From Anas platyrhynchos (Eukaryota > Chordata > Aves > Anseriformes > Anatidae), in contig NC_092602.1 in the NCBI RefSeq assembly GCF_047663525.1, positions 8,367,501 to 8,431,500 of the forward strand: DNA of 64,000 bases, given 5' to 3'. Shown here one piece after another: positions 1-39,400 of the stretch. Both the position numbers and the translations under genes were made by a program. Below the pieces are notes generated by a model that saw only the letters and a program-made list of their open reading frames with translations, was not told where the DNA came from and searched no databases. Position 1 is the first letter of the stretch; every line of letters starts with the position of its first letter.

Positions 1-954
1 GGCTTAATTTTTGCCTGGTCTAAACAGTTGTCACTTCTGAAATGCCATCCAGGACCATGGATAGTCAGGACCCTAAAGCTGGCTTGTGTTACTCATATGT
101 GGTGGCTACCTTTGTTCAGCTTGAAGATCAGGAAGTCAAAGTCATTACTGCTCTTTACTCCCAGCTGTTCCATTGATTTTGAACCATCCTTTTTGAGAGG
201 AGAATTAACGTTGTCTGCGGAAAAAAAAGTGTTGATTTTACCATATTGGGGTAAAGCTAGCAAAAAAACGAGATTTGTAACCTCAGGCTCCAAGTCATCT
301 AGAGTTTAATACAATAAATCAACTACAGTCAATTGAAGTCCATTGTAGCTTTGCTCAGACTTTATTCAGGCACCATGCCTGCGGCTCCAAAGAGAGGTCT
401 ATATGAGAACTGAACAAATAGTGACTGGGTGCTTCCAGACTTTGCCCCCACAGCTCTAATGTAGTTTCAGTTAGCTCGCATGTAGTTTCTGTTCAGATAA
501 GTCACAATGAAATAGTAGAACTGGAGTATACCCTGCTTTTTCCTGGGTTTTATGGGACTTTCCCTGATAGCAACTTCAAGGATTTGGCAGTGAGTGAATA
601 TTAAGAAATGAGCATATGACACTGATGACTTTTTTTAGTGGTGTGATTGTGAGAATCTGCGTCAAAACTCTGGTTTGTGAGCCTTTGACAACCTATGTGA
701 ATGCAGGGATAAGCCTGCAAAACAGCCTTGTGTAGTAGGGTGGTCTTTGAAGAACAGGAAACACTGTATCAGAGATCTCAAGATAACATAATTTAGCTTG
801 AAATGGGCCTCCAGAGATCATGAAGAACAGGCTGAACTTTGAAGTTAGATCAGATTGTGCAGGGCCTTGTCCAATCAGCTGTTGGAAAATCTTCAAGAAT
901 AGAGATTTCTCAGTCTTTTTAGGCAACCTTGTTTCAGGGCTTAACCACTCACAC

Positions 955-1860
955 TGATTGTTTTTTCCATGTATATTAAGTCATAACTTCTCCTGCTGCA
1001 ATCTGTGACCATCGTATCTTGTCCTTTCACTGTGTACCTCTGAGAAGAGTGGTTCTGTCTTACCTGTAACTGCCCTTCAGATATTTGATGACAACAATTC
1101 AATTCCCCTCCCAAAGCCTCTTGAGGCTAAACAAATTCAGATCCCTCAGTCTTTCCTCATGCATCATGCAGTCCAAGCACTTAAATATTTCAGTGACCTT
1201 TCAATGTACTCTCAATTTATCAGCATTTCTTTGGTGCAGAAAGGTCCCAAACTGAACGCAATGTTCAAGGTGCTGTCTCACAAGTATGAAGCAGGGTTTG
1301 CTTCCATCAGTCTGCCAGCTGTGCTTTCGCTAATGCAACCTTTTATGTCCTTAGCCCTTGCCAAGAAATGTTGCATTTGCAGACTCATATTGAGTTTGGG
1401 TTTCACTATGATCCTTTAGCTTGTTTTATGGTGATTTTTTCTCCCAGGTGCAGGACTTGTGTTTGCTTGTGCTGAATTTCACAAGGTTCTTGTTGACCTA
1501 TTTGTGCAGCTGGATGAGATCTCTCTGAGTGGCAGCCCTGACTTCCAGTGTGTGAATTGGTCTCTTTAACTTAATGTCATCTGTGAACTTGAAGAAGGTG
1601 CATTCTATTCCATCAGCAAGCCCGGGTTACTGATGGTGTTAAACAATATTGACCCTGATACAACCTGCAACCAGCTTAGACTTTGAACCATTGGCCTTTG
1701 AGCCTAATGGTGCAGCCAGTTTTTCACCTACCCTTTTGCTCACTTATCCAGTCCATACGGCCCCAATTTGACTACAACAATGGCAAAACCCTGCTACTCC
1801 ATGTTCACAAAACCAGTTATTTTATTGTAGAAGGCAGTTGGATTTATCAGGCATAGTTTT
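955..1860 (-). mobile_element. Old, diverged CR1 LINE fragment
   Basis: Read on the + strand, this stretch keeps the phrase order of the reverse complement of CR1. It has a part like the 'cagacccatattgagt' region, then 'aggtgcaggactt', a 'ctggatgagatctctctg' part, a 'tgtcatctgtgaactt' part, and finally a 'cagccagtttttcacctac' part. It therefore derives from a minus-strand CR1 insertion in the reverse-transcriptase region. It is heavily diverged, with no long open frame left, so it is an ancient non-functional copy. Borders are approximate. Confidence 0.6.
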
Positions 1861-4800
1861 CCCTTGGTAAATCTGCAATAACTGTTCCCAGTCACCTTTT
1901 TGTTCCTTTGTGTGCCTGGAAATGGCTTATGGGAGGATGTGTTCCTCTTCAAATATGGAGAATTCTGAAACTTTCCAGGGGTACACAGTCAATTTCAGTA
2001 GCAGAAATTACTGTTACAGCAACAAGTTGGCCAAAGTACTGAGAAAATTGTGCCTTAATATCTGAATAAAGCATTGTTTGTCTTGTAAGTTGGATCTGTG
2101 GGAAGGCGGATTTCTAGCAGCTCAAGTCTGATGCGGCTCATGTGTGTAAACACAATATCACAGCTGTACATGTCTGACAGCACAGATGTCATATTTATAC
2201 TAGCTGATAGCATGGTATACTAAAGGATACACCCAAATGTGCTGCATCTTGATATCGAGTGTCCCCCTATGAAATAAAAAACGTGGAAGTTTGTGGAGAA
2301 GTTTATTCTTTGAGATTAGTCTCCTTCAAGTTCAACATCAGGAAAAAACACTGGGCTGCTATGAGGACACATGTGTTTCATGTGTGCCTGAATACTGTGC
2401 CATTTTTGACCTATCATCCCCAAACACCATTTGCCATGCTGTAGCAAAAAGCAGCATCAAACTGCTTAGGAGCTCACCCATAAATGGCTCTTTTCCTCTG
2501 AAAGCAAGCAACAGATATGCATGCAGACTCCCTTTGCTGAGAACACAAGCTCCTGCTTATCATGGAATATACCTAGTGAAAAAAGGGCAGACAGGGAGGT
2601 ACAGTGGGTGGAGAAGGCTGCACAACTGCAGCTTTCTTTAGATGCTGACAAGACAAGCAAGTCAAAGTTGAAGGGCTTCAGTTTCTCAGTGTATGCAGTG
2701 TCTCGCTCTGACTAGAGCATCACGATTATGTGATTGTTCTTCAAATGTATGGAAACTGAGTGGAAAGAGGATTTTGGAGTGGGAGAGACATTGCTTATGT
2801 TATTTGATGATTTGGCAACGTTGGTACTAAACAGTGAGAAGGGAAGCCTTGGCACCTGTGACTGCCATTGTTCTGTTTTCAGGCAGTTTGGGGCTTTAAA
2901 CCTACTGTTGCAATTTCAGAAGTGACATGAGCCAAGTGGAAGTTTCTTGACCCATTGGTATGAAGGCATGCACAGGTGCTAGTGGTAAACTTTCTTGTAG
3001 CTTGCCCCAGCTGGAGAAAATTATCTTCACAGTTGGCCACAGCTTTTCTTGATTCTCACTGACAAGAGTTATACTTTTTCTGTCAAACCACTGGACATTA
3101 TGAGGTCACTGCTTAGTTTTGACATGGTTTAAAGTAACATGTTCAGATTCACTGAAGCATCAGATCATGATGAGAAGAGCCTTTACACGGTGAAAGGAGT
3201 CACCCTTCTATTGCTGCCAGTTATTCTGGGCTTCTAATGAATTATTAACAAGTAGTAAAATAATAGCCACTCTTAATCAGTTGTGTCCTGTGATTGTGCA
3301 GAACAATTAGCGCTCTCTACCCCTTGTGATCTCTAAGAACAAGGATATATAAAAGTACCAAGAAAGGTAATTTGTAATGAATGAACACGTGAAAGTAGCC
3401 TCTTATGTTTGGAGACTCAGCTTCTTAGAGATAATCCTATTACTGATATGCAGGAAATCTCTTGGAATTTTTCTAAGTTGCAACATATAAATGAATATAA
3501 AAATGAATGTTTCTAGATGACAAAAGAATTCCCAAAAGCTACATATGTGTTTTCCAGCACAAAATCTTCAACGTATTATTTATATAGATTTGTGGTTTGC
3601 TTACTCTCTAAAGCATTCAGATCAAATTTTATCTGTGAGCACAAATGGAAATTCAAGTTCTTAATTGACCCTTCAGCACTACACCCAGAATGTCCTGGAA
3701 TGTTAATCTCTCCTTCTATCAGTGATCTTTACCTGATGTTCCTAAAACATTTACACTTCTTTTGCATAAGCAGATCTTGCTATTCTGGGACTAATCACTG
3801 AGAGGAGATTGTGAGCTTGTACTCACAATGTTATGTAGCCCCTCTGGATGTGTTTGGATCGCAATGGAAGCTACATTCTTATCTGGGGTGACTCTGGTAC
3901 TCAACCTGATCTACATAGGTAAGTCTTAATGTCCTCAGCAAAGTTTCCAGTAAAGCAACATCCTGAAGATATGAAACTTCTTAACTGACAATTAGAAATG
4001 TTCCAAATTTTACACACCCTTCTTAAACATAGTGTACTGCACTTTGCAACAGCACCCCAATCACAAGTTCCACACCTGAAATATTGTGAAAGTAAAGACT
4101 AGTTTAAAGCTAACAAACATATTGCTGTAAGCATATGTAGAGAACCTGTCATCAGTACTTCACTTCCTTGCCCAGTTACCACCCAGTTCACATTAACAAT
4201 CTTTAGTATGTCCTAGGTTATCATGAATTTATTCATCGATCCTTGTTTCTGATGGATTGTCACATATGGATTTTACATACTGTGTTAGGTGTAGCAGGCT
4301 TCTTGGGAATAGGATTACTGACACAAGTGATGATGATGTTAAAAACATGGTAATTATTGCCACAAGTATAAGTAATAGAGTAAGTATCGCTGCTGAGTTA
4401 GGTGGATTTAGTTACGGCCTCTTCCATGTATTCATTACCAATGATGCTGAGTCTTGAGGTTTCTGGCAGTTAAAGGGGCTGTCAAAGACTATTGAAGGCC
4501 ATGGGAGTTTTTTCTTTCAGCGGTGTTGCTTGGGTAGTAAGTGAAGTTGATGCATCTTGATGCTAAAAGCCTTAGTATGCTCTTATTGATTTTCCACTTT
4601 GTTTTCATCTCTGGCTACAAACGGCAAAACTTGAAATGTTAGATCTAATAGATCTAATATGACAACCTTGGGGAAAAACTCTGGGCTTTTAGGTGGAAAA
4701 AAAAAAAAAAAGGTTTTCTCTCTCCCCTTCTTTCAGTATTGGCATAATTTGCCTGTAGGTGGTTATATTCATGTTTCTACTTAACATTATTGAACTGAAT

Positions 4801-6207
4801 AATTTGATATATGGTACAAAAGATGTATTTAAGATTTCAGCTGCAGACTGTGCAGTGGATTGAATGAATGAAAATATTACTGTAATTACTATTTTTGGTA
4901 AAAACGTTCAATTTTTGATGAATACAAGCATCATAGAGCAAGAGCTCAACACTGCTGAGGAGAAAAGGAGAAAGATGTATGGCTAGGTTTTTATTTCTGT
5001 TGTGCCGATCCTGGGATGTATGGTTCAGGAATGCATACAACAGCTTCAGGACATTTGTTCCCTGAGGAAGATTTCTTCTAATGGAGAACATCCATAACTG
5101 AGTATCACTTCTATTCTCTGTATTCTGTAGCGGTTTGGGGAATACCTGCTCATCCAGTTAGTCAGGCTTTCTGGGTGTTTTGAGTTGTCAGATAACAGGA
5201 AAGATACGGCTTTTGAAGCCAGTGTATTCCTAAATATTTTCCTTCTTGTGCCTGAGCATTCTTTAGGTGGTAATCAGCCCCTGTGTTCTCTTCCCTTTAA
5301 CAAAGAAGGCAAGTGTCAATAACCTTGAGAATGCTAATGTCTTATTGACTATTGCCTTTAAGCACTGTTTCAAATTAAAAGCTCTCTCAGCACAATTTTA
5401 ACTACGTTTGAAACATCCGCAATCTGTCTACCCTAGGGATTTAGCAGTGCCCAAACTGGAAGAGCAGATTTGTTTCAGCAAGAGTTGGATAGTTTGAAGA
5501 GTTTGAATAGTTTGTTACATGCAATCATCAGTTTGTCTGACATTCTAGTTCATCTCCTTACAGCAGGATGCAGGGTAGCAAATTTTACATCACCTGTAAA
5601 GATGAAGAATTTTTTTATGTGCTGGTGTCATCAAACACTCATAAAAATGTAAGTGACCAACTCATGTCTCAGTCAGATTCCCAGAAATACCCACGCCCAT
5701 CATCACTGTCGTCATGCACTGTCTTCTATATGCAGCTAAATCCTCACATAAACAAACATCGTATGTATTGGTATGCACATACACCACAGACAGAAATAAT
5801 ACCTGTTTAGATCTAGTATATAAAACTGTTAACCTGGGAGGTCCACATACTAAAATCCCTTCTAGAAATGTTCTGCTTTCTTCAAAATGATGATTAAAAT
5901 CTACCCAAAGACTGCATCAGATAGATATTTCATATTGTAGAGGAGATTTAAATGATAAATCTTTTAAATTATGTCACTTTAATAAGGTCTTGGCAGTCAA
6001 AACAAAATTATAAAATTTATATATATTGAGGTTGCAGTTTTAGTAGTGACAGAATTTTGCAGTGACTGACAGCTATCAGAAGTATCAGAAGGCTTTGCGT
6101 GAAGTATTTTGAACAGAATGCATATAGCTACCTGAATTTGATTGTTTACTAGACTACCACTAAACTCAAGATGTCGAGTTAAAACATCAGAGATGTCGAG
6201 TTAAAAT

Positions 6208-6475
6208 TATCATAGAACGGCTTGGGCTAGAAGGGACCTTAAAAACCACTGAGTTCCCCCCCCCTACCATGGGCAGGGATGCCACCCACCACACCAGGTT
6301 GCTCAAAGCCCCATACAGCCTGGCCTTGAACACCTCCAGGGATGGGGCAGCCACAGCTTCTTTGGGCAGCCTCTGCCAGTGCCTCACCCCCCTAACAGTA
6401 AATAATTTCCACGTGACATCTAATCTGAATCTGCCCTCTTTTAGTATAAAACCATTTCCCCTTATATAGTTATGA
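6208..6475 (-). mobile_element. CR1 LINE 3' end
   Basis: Starts at 'catagaacggcttgggct' followed by 'agaagggacctt', the reverse complement of the conserved CR1 3' terminus. It continues through the 'gggcagggatgccacc', 'caggttgctcaaagcccc' and 'cctggccttgaacacctcc' blocks. This is the usual 5'-truncated bird CR1 tail on the minus strand. The minus frame stays open for about 100 codons only because the copy is fairly young. It encodes no intact protein. Confidence 0.9.
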
Positions 6476-7044
6476 TTGGAATAAAAAGAATATGCTAGCA
6501 AAGATATATATTCTGAGTTAGTAATCTAAATCAAAGCTTCAAATATTAGTTGAGTGATAACTTTGTCCTAGCCATTGAGTTATTTAACTTGCTTAGTCAT
6601 AAGCCTCTTGTGTCATTCTGGATTATAAGTTAATATCTTTAATGCTGCTTTCCATAGAACTTTGAAATTGAGAGAAAACATTTGTCCTCTTTGTTCTGCT
6701 TGAGATTCTGTCAGAACTCAGTCTGACCAAAAGATGTCTGCACATCTTACTGTTCCCTGTTTCTGATAATCTTTTGCTGTTTAAGCAATCAATTGATTTG
6801 TTGCAAATATGAATACCATGTCTTTCAGTTCAAATTCCTAAAATAATGTTTATTCTGGGTTCTCTCCCACTATGTTTTCTGTTTTTACCAATTTTCCAGA
6901 ACCTTCATGACGTATTTTGTACAGTGGGAACATATTAATCAGATTTTTTCCTCGTTTAATTTCCTGACCAAACATTGTACAAACAAGCTTAACTGAAGAG
7001 TGCTTGAGCACTTGGAACCCTGTAGAACAAAGTGATGTAGCTTT

Positions 7045-7048
<4 letters not shown>

Positions 7049-7094
<46 letters not shown>
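7049..7094. repeat. (AT)n microsatellite
   Basis: About 23 uninterrupted AT dinucleotides, followed by further 'acatatataatatatg' sequence up to about 7,125. It is likely length-polymorphic and a possible cruciform or slippage site. The short ORF across it is an artefact. Confidence 0.95.
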
Positions 7095-7097
<3 letters not shown>

Positions 7098-10000
7098 TAC
7101 AGACTCATACACATATATAATATATGAGGCTATTACACTAGTAGATTATGGTATTTTCCCCCCACACTTGGATTTCTTTAATCAAATTAACCTGTCATAT
7201 ACACTAAATAATAATGTATTTGTTATTCCTCAAGGGAAATCAAAACATATCTGCAAAAGCTGAAGTTATCTGTTGCTCAAGAGTGATTACATTTATTTCA
7301 AGCAAAATGGAGTATGAATAACCAGGGTTTTCATTAGGTCACTTGAACAACTGGAGAATGATTTCAATAGAAGAGGCCTTAACAGCTTATCCCCTGTTCA
7401 TTTCTTTCCTGCATTTTATGGAATGGAGGCGTGGTTGTTCCTAGGCATGTCTGAAACACAAGTGGCAAAAATGTTTGTGAGAGTTGTGGTCATGATCGTG
7501 CGGGAAGTCTAGATAATTTTTTCTACTCTTTAATTTTAGCTAGAGTAAAAGTGGTAAAACAGCTTGTGTCTCTCAGAAAATGTTGTTTTAGGGGACAGGT
7601 AGGAAGCTCACAAGAAGGATTAATGAGCTTCTAACATAGACCAAATAAGAGGAATTGGACCATGAGAATAATGTTGTGTTACACAGTTCCTGAGATAAAA
7701 GTTGTACTTCTGTTTTATGAGAGTGCTACTCAATTAAGAAGTTGCTTGTGGGGAACTATCTGCACAGCTGTCACGTGGCTAAATCTGGTGACAGCCTGCA
7801 TTGGTTCTGAGGAGGATTTTTTAATCTGCTAAGGATTTTATTAAAATATAATAGTCCAAAGGGAAATTTGAAATGCATCTCATGCCATTAACTCTTCCGC
7901 ATTGATGGCCTGAATTATAAAAATGAATAAAGCATTGATAAAATAAAAATAAAATCAAGTTAACTTATTTGTTATCTTGTAGGAGGAGTACAGTCCTTGG
8001 ACTGTTGCTTTGATAACATTGGCAATGATACCACAGGGCTGGGCATATTTCATGATCATACAGAGATAATTTAATCACTTGCTGAAGGACTGACTATATC
8101 TACTTCAATTCTCTTGAGCTATCTGCATATGAATTTATTTTTATGTCCTCTGATATTTCTTCTCAATAGAGATGCTCAGCAGAAAATTGGTCCAGAAATA
8201 CCATTCATTTTATTTTTTTCAGAAACACTTTTTTTTAATTTTATGTTTCTTGATCTGATCTTTTAATGAATAGGAATAGAATGAATGACCTTTCTGGTAT
8301 CCTTTTAGCAAGGGAACTGTGTTCCTACTGTTAGCTACACCTCACTACTGGAGTTGGAATCTTTTTTTCCTTGTTAGCAATTCCTCTTTTATGGATTCCA
8401 CTTTTTTTGTTTCCAACATCATTGTCATCCTTCTGTGAGTAATTCTTCTAATTAGATCCAAATTTTGCTCACTTAAGGAAGATTGCACAAATAGAAAATG
8501 GTCTTGTGCATCAAAAAAGTACTAAATAATGCTCCTGTCTCCTGCTCTGCTGTACTGTATTATTAGGACCATCTTAGGAAAACTTTGCTGAAAGCAAAAT
8601 ATCATATGCAGTTGTCTACTTGCAAGTATGATCTCTTTTCTCACCATGTTTATAGGATGTGGCTAGGAAACCAGCAAAGGAGGGGGAGAGACTTTGCTAA
8701 CATAGTATGTGACCATTTACAATGTAAAATTGTTATCTGTTTTTGTCCTTTATCAATTGTACAGGCTAACTGATGTATAAACTAGCATTTCAGAGGAGCA
8801 TCCCCAAAAGAAATCTTGTTTTATAGCGAACTTTGGAGGAATGTTAGACAGTTCCTCTGTGGGAGGTAGTTTGCATACTAATGCATTGTTCTCTTTGTGG
8901 TTTGTTTGTTTCACTCTTTGCTTTATCATTTGCCATCATCAGGAGGAAGACTTACATGGGAGCTGGAATTCTGACATTGTGATCAGAGGGTGGCAGCTAT
9001 TTCAAGCCTTTGTGATACAGTTTTTCGCAAGCAACCCACAAGCAGAACATTTGTTGCCAGTATGGTACTAGACAGAAACAATATTGGTCATGAAAAACAC
9101 AATAAGTTTTTGGAGGAAGTGACATATGTAACTGTTTGCATAGAGGCAACCTAAGACTTCTATAAATCTATAAATTAATTCCATTCAGGCTCCATCAGTG
9201 ATCTGGTATGTGATTTTGAACAATTTACTACATGGTTTTTGCTTTCATCCTTTGTCTGTTTTGTCTATTCAGGTATGAATGGAGATATTCATGATATGCT
9301 AACGTTGTCAGACTTGGTCAGAGGAGAGTAATCACTGTAGACTTGGATACCTATGTTATGCTACTTAGACACATTGTTATTCTCACTCCAGTTAAAACCC
9401 CTCTTAAATGAGTTGACCTGGCTCACAACAGAGTAGAGAAATTTCCACAGTATATCAAATGATTTTGTCATTTTGTCCAGTACTGGAGCCCTGTAGTTGA
9501 CCAGGTACTTCAGTATGATGAACACACCCACTGAAGCATGTTGCTACTCTGGGTGAGAGAAAAAGAAATCGTTGCCTCCTGATGCAAAGGTTGTGCTTCA
9601 CATCAGGAGGTACACTCATGCTTATCTTCCAAAAGCTTTAATACAAGGCTAGGTTCAGCCTTTTTCAAGTCTGAAAACTTGGCTGACCTTTCAGAGACCA
9701 TTTATATGCATTCAATTCATGAAGTGATTCATTTAGTACACCAGTAATCTGCTGAGTATAACGCTTCTAGGATTCTCTTTGGACTGCAGATATGAGGATG
9801 TGGAGACCAGATATTAAGAGCCTTGGCAAAGCTGCCATCCCTTTTTAGTACTCCTGTAGAGAATGTTTAGTTTCTGTTTGTGGCCTTCAGAAAGAAAACA
9901 GAATTAAGTCAATGGTTCCACTCTATGTAATGAATGGAGTTGCATGATTGCCATTTTTTAGACATTTAATCTCTACTACTGTTTCAAGCCTTGGAGTCTT

Positions 10001-11673
10001 GATATAACCACGCTAGGATCTATGGACAGGAAGCTGTAATGTTTCCTAGCCTCTCTGAGCTCTTTTTTTTGCAGAGGTCTAGATGAGAACACAGGATATG
10101 TTACTGTAGATAAGCTCCTGTCTAATATTTTATTTCCTTTACCTCTGTAGATTGAAGCAGAAATGAAATTCCTGAAAATCAAACTTATTAGTTGCAAGGA
10201 CACACAAGAATCTGGCAATCTTTGTAAAGAAGAGCCATCTACAGCCTATCTTAGGCAAACTGTTTCCTGATAATTAAGGTTAGTAAATAAGTCCTTTTTT
10301 TTTTTTTTTTTCCCCTCCTCTGAAATACACAGTAGGGAAGGTTGCAGCTAATGAGAGTTCTGGATGCTCAGCAGCTTCCAGGGTTAATTTTTTTCTCTGT
10401 TGGCTTTATAGCTAACATTTCACAGACCTGCAGAACAAACTGAAGAAGGTGTTTTGGGAGGGAAGCCTAAACTGTCAGAGTACAGGATTGTTTTATGAGT
10501 ACCGAAGATCAAACAATAGTAATATTTTAAGTTTATTCTTAATGGAAATATAACAGCTTCTAAGACTTTAATGCCCTTTATTAGCCACAATTACAGAAGG
10601 GTAGTTCACCTGAGAAAAATTTGTTGCCAACAGATTGCCAGACCTCAATTTCAACTCCTGAGGAAATAAGCACTTCAAGATCAATCAAACCCGCTGTGTT
10701 TTCTATGTACTGTACTGCTTGTTCTGCTCAGTGTGACTCCAAGTAACACACCACACACTTTAATCCCAAAAGGCAGATGTGAATGAATACTGATTCTCTA
10801 GCAGAGAGCAGGACTTTTGAATGTCCTCAGAAACATGCCTGGCACTTGTGGCTATGGTTCTAAATATCCTTAATTTTTCAGATTTCTTCTACCTCAAAAA
10901 GGCATTGTTTAGGAAAGCTTCCCTATTATGGACTGTGAAGATCTGTATATAAACAGTGTGTCCCATATCTTGTGACCAGTTATTTTGCTTAGCTTTATTT
11001 TGAAGTCAGAGGAACAAATAAAGGGAGAGCAGACCAAAGCAGCGATGAACTTTGAACTTATTTGAATGTGAAGCTGATTAGCTACAATTCAGAGAGCACA
11101 AAACCCCAGTCTGAACACCCTGAAATTCAGCACAGGAAGCTCCTGGATCTGAGTCTCGTGGTTCACATGCATCTTTACCTGCATCCATGTGAGAGATAAA
11201 AGCAGCTTCAAGTTGTCTCCTTCCCAGAAACATAGGGCTGCTTCTCCATTGTGTAATCCTGCTGAGCTGAGAGATGACATAGGGTGTCCCAGCTTCTGGA
11301 CCCCTGGGTTTTCCCCAAGTGCCAAGTCACTCCTCCTCACAGATAATTGTTTACCATCATCATCTGAAAGAACTATGTCTTCCATGACTAGATTTACAGG
11401 TACAACCACTTCAAAAAAAAAAAAAAAAAAGTATTCACAGTGAGGTAAATATGCGGGTTTATTGCAGCCAAGCCACTCCTTTCGGTGCTCATTCCTTCTT
11501 AGACATCTGCTCGTCGATGTTAAAACCCTGAGCACCTTTGGCAAGGGGAGTGAACTCTTAAATCTGCAGCACCTGTAGCAGGGGAGCAATATTTGAGAAG
11601 GAAGCGTTGTCCAGGGAAAAGCAGCAGTTCAACTCGTGTCCCATGTGAGACAAGTGAATCTGAAGTTATATAT

Positions 11674-11681
11674 TATATAAG
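11674..11681 (+). promoter_or_regulatory. TATA-like box of the SLC5A1 promoter
   Basis: The octamer TATATAAG lies about 100 bases before the start codon at 11,775. If it is used, transcription would start near 11,705 and leave a 5' UTR of roughly 70 bases. A second TATAAG at 11,733-11,738 is closer to the ATG and would leave almost no leader. Position and sequence are seen; use as a promoter is inferred. Confidence 0.45.
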
Positions 11682-11700
11682 ACGTAGGGGGATGACAGCA

Positions 11701-11713
11701 GTTTATCATTAAC
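11701..11713 (+). promoter_or_regulatory. HNF1-type binding site upstream of SLC5A1
   Basis: GTTTATCATTAAC matches the palindromic HNF1 consensus GTTAATNATTAAC at every defined position but one. It lies 62 bases before the SLC5A1 start codon and between two TATA-like motifs. HNF1 proteins are known drivers of intestinal and renal SGLT1 transcription in mammals, so location and sequence agree. Binding is inferred. Confidence 0.6.
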
Positions 11714-11774
11714 CTGAACTCTGCAAGAAGCATATAAGGAGAGAAAGAAGAAGAAAGCCAGAGAAGCAGCCAGG

Positions 11775-39121
<27,347 letters not shown>

Positions 39122-39341
39122 ACCTCTGATTACAGTTCTGAAATTGTACTGTATTGGCAAGCAAAACCAATGACTTGTAAATTTACAGTTAGACACATTT
39201 AGTATTTTCATGGTCTAAGTTTGTAAAAATCAGGGTGATTTACTCACTGATTTTGTGATCATAATTTCAACAATCTAAAGATCAAGACCCCTGAGATTTC
39301 AAGAGAGAGAATTTCCGTTTAGAAATTGAATCATTCTAAGT

Positions 39342-39400
39342 TCAGAATTCCATCCAATATTCAGAATTTCCATCCAATATTCAGAATTTCCATCCAATAT
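39342..39400. repeat. Three tandem copies of a 20-base unit
   Basis: The unit tcagaatttccatccaatat occurs twice exactly (39,361-39,380 and 39,381-39,400). It occurs once with one base missing (39,342-39,360). It lies about 220 bases after the SLC5A1 stop, so probably in its 3' UTR. Confidence 0.95.

Larger units (their letters stand above)
1..11700. other. Intergenic region upstream of SLC5A1
   Basis: No exon with convincing codon structure, splice borders or recognisable protein similarity was found here on either strand. Open frames are short (below about 120 codons) and look like chance. The recognisable contents are an old CR1 fragment near 955-1,860, a CR1 3' end near 6,208-6,475 and an (AT)n microsatellite at 7,049-7,094. 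The rest is AT-rich unique-looking sequence. Distal regulatory elements for SLC5A1 may be here but cannot be seen from one sequence. Confidence 0.6.

Noticed and set aside
6187..6501. 104-codon minus ORF
   Set aside because: Entirely within a CR1 tail; not a host gene.
7049..7094. ORF with alternating Ile-Tyr
   Set aside because: Translation of the (AT)n microsatellite.
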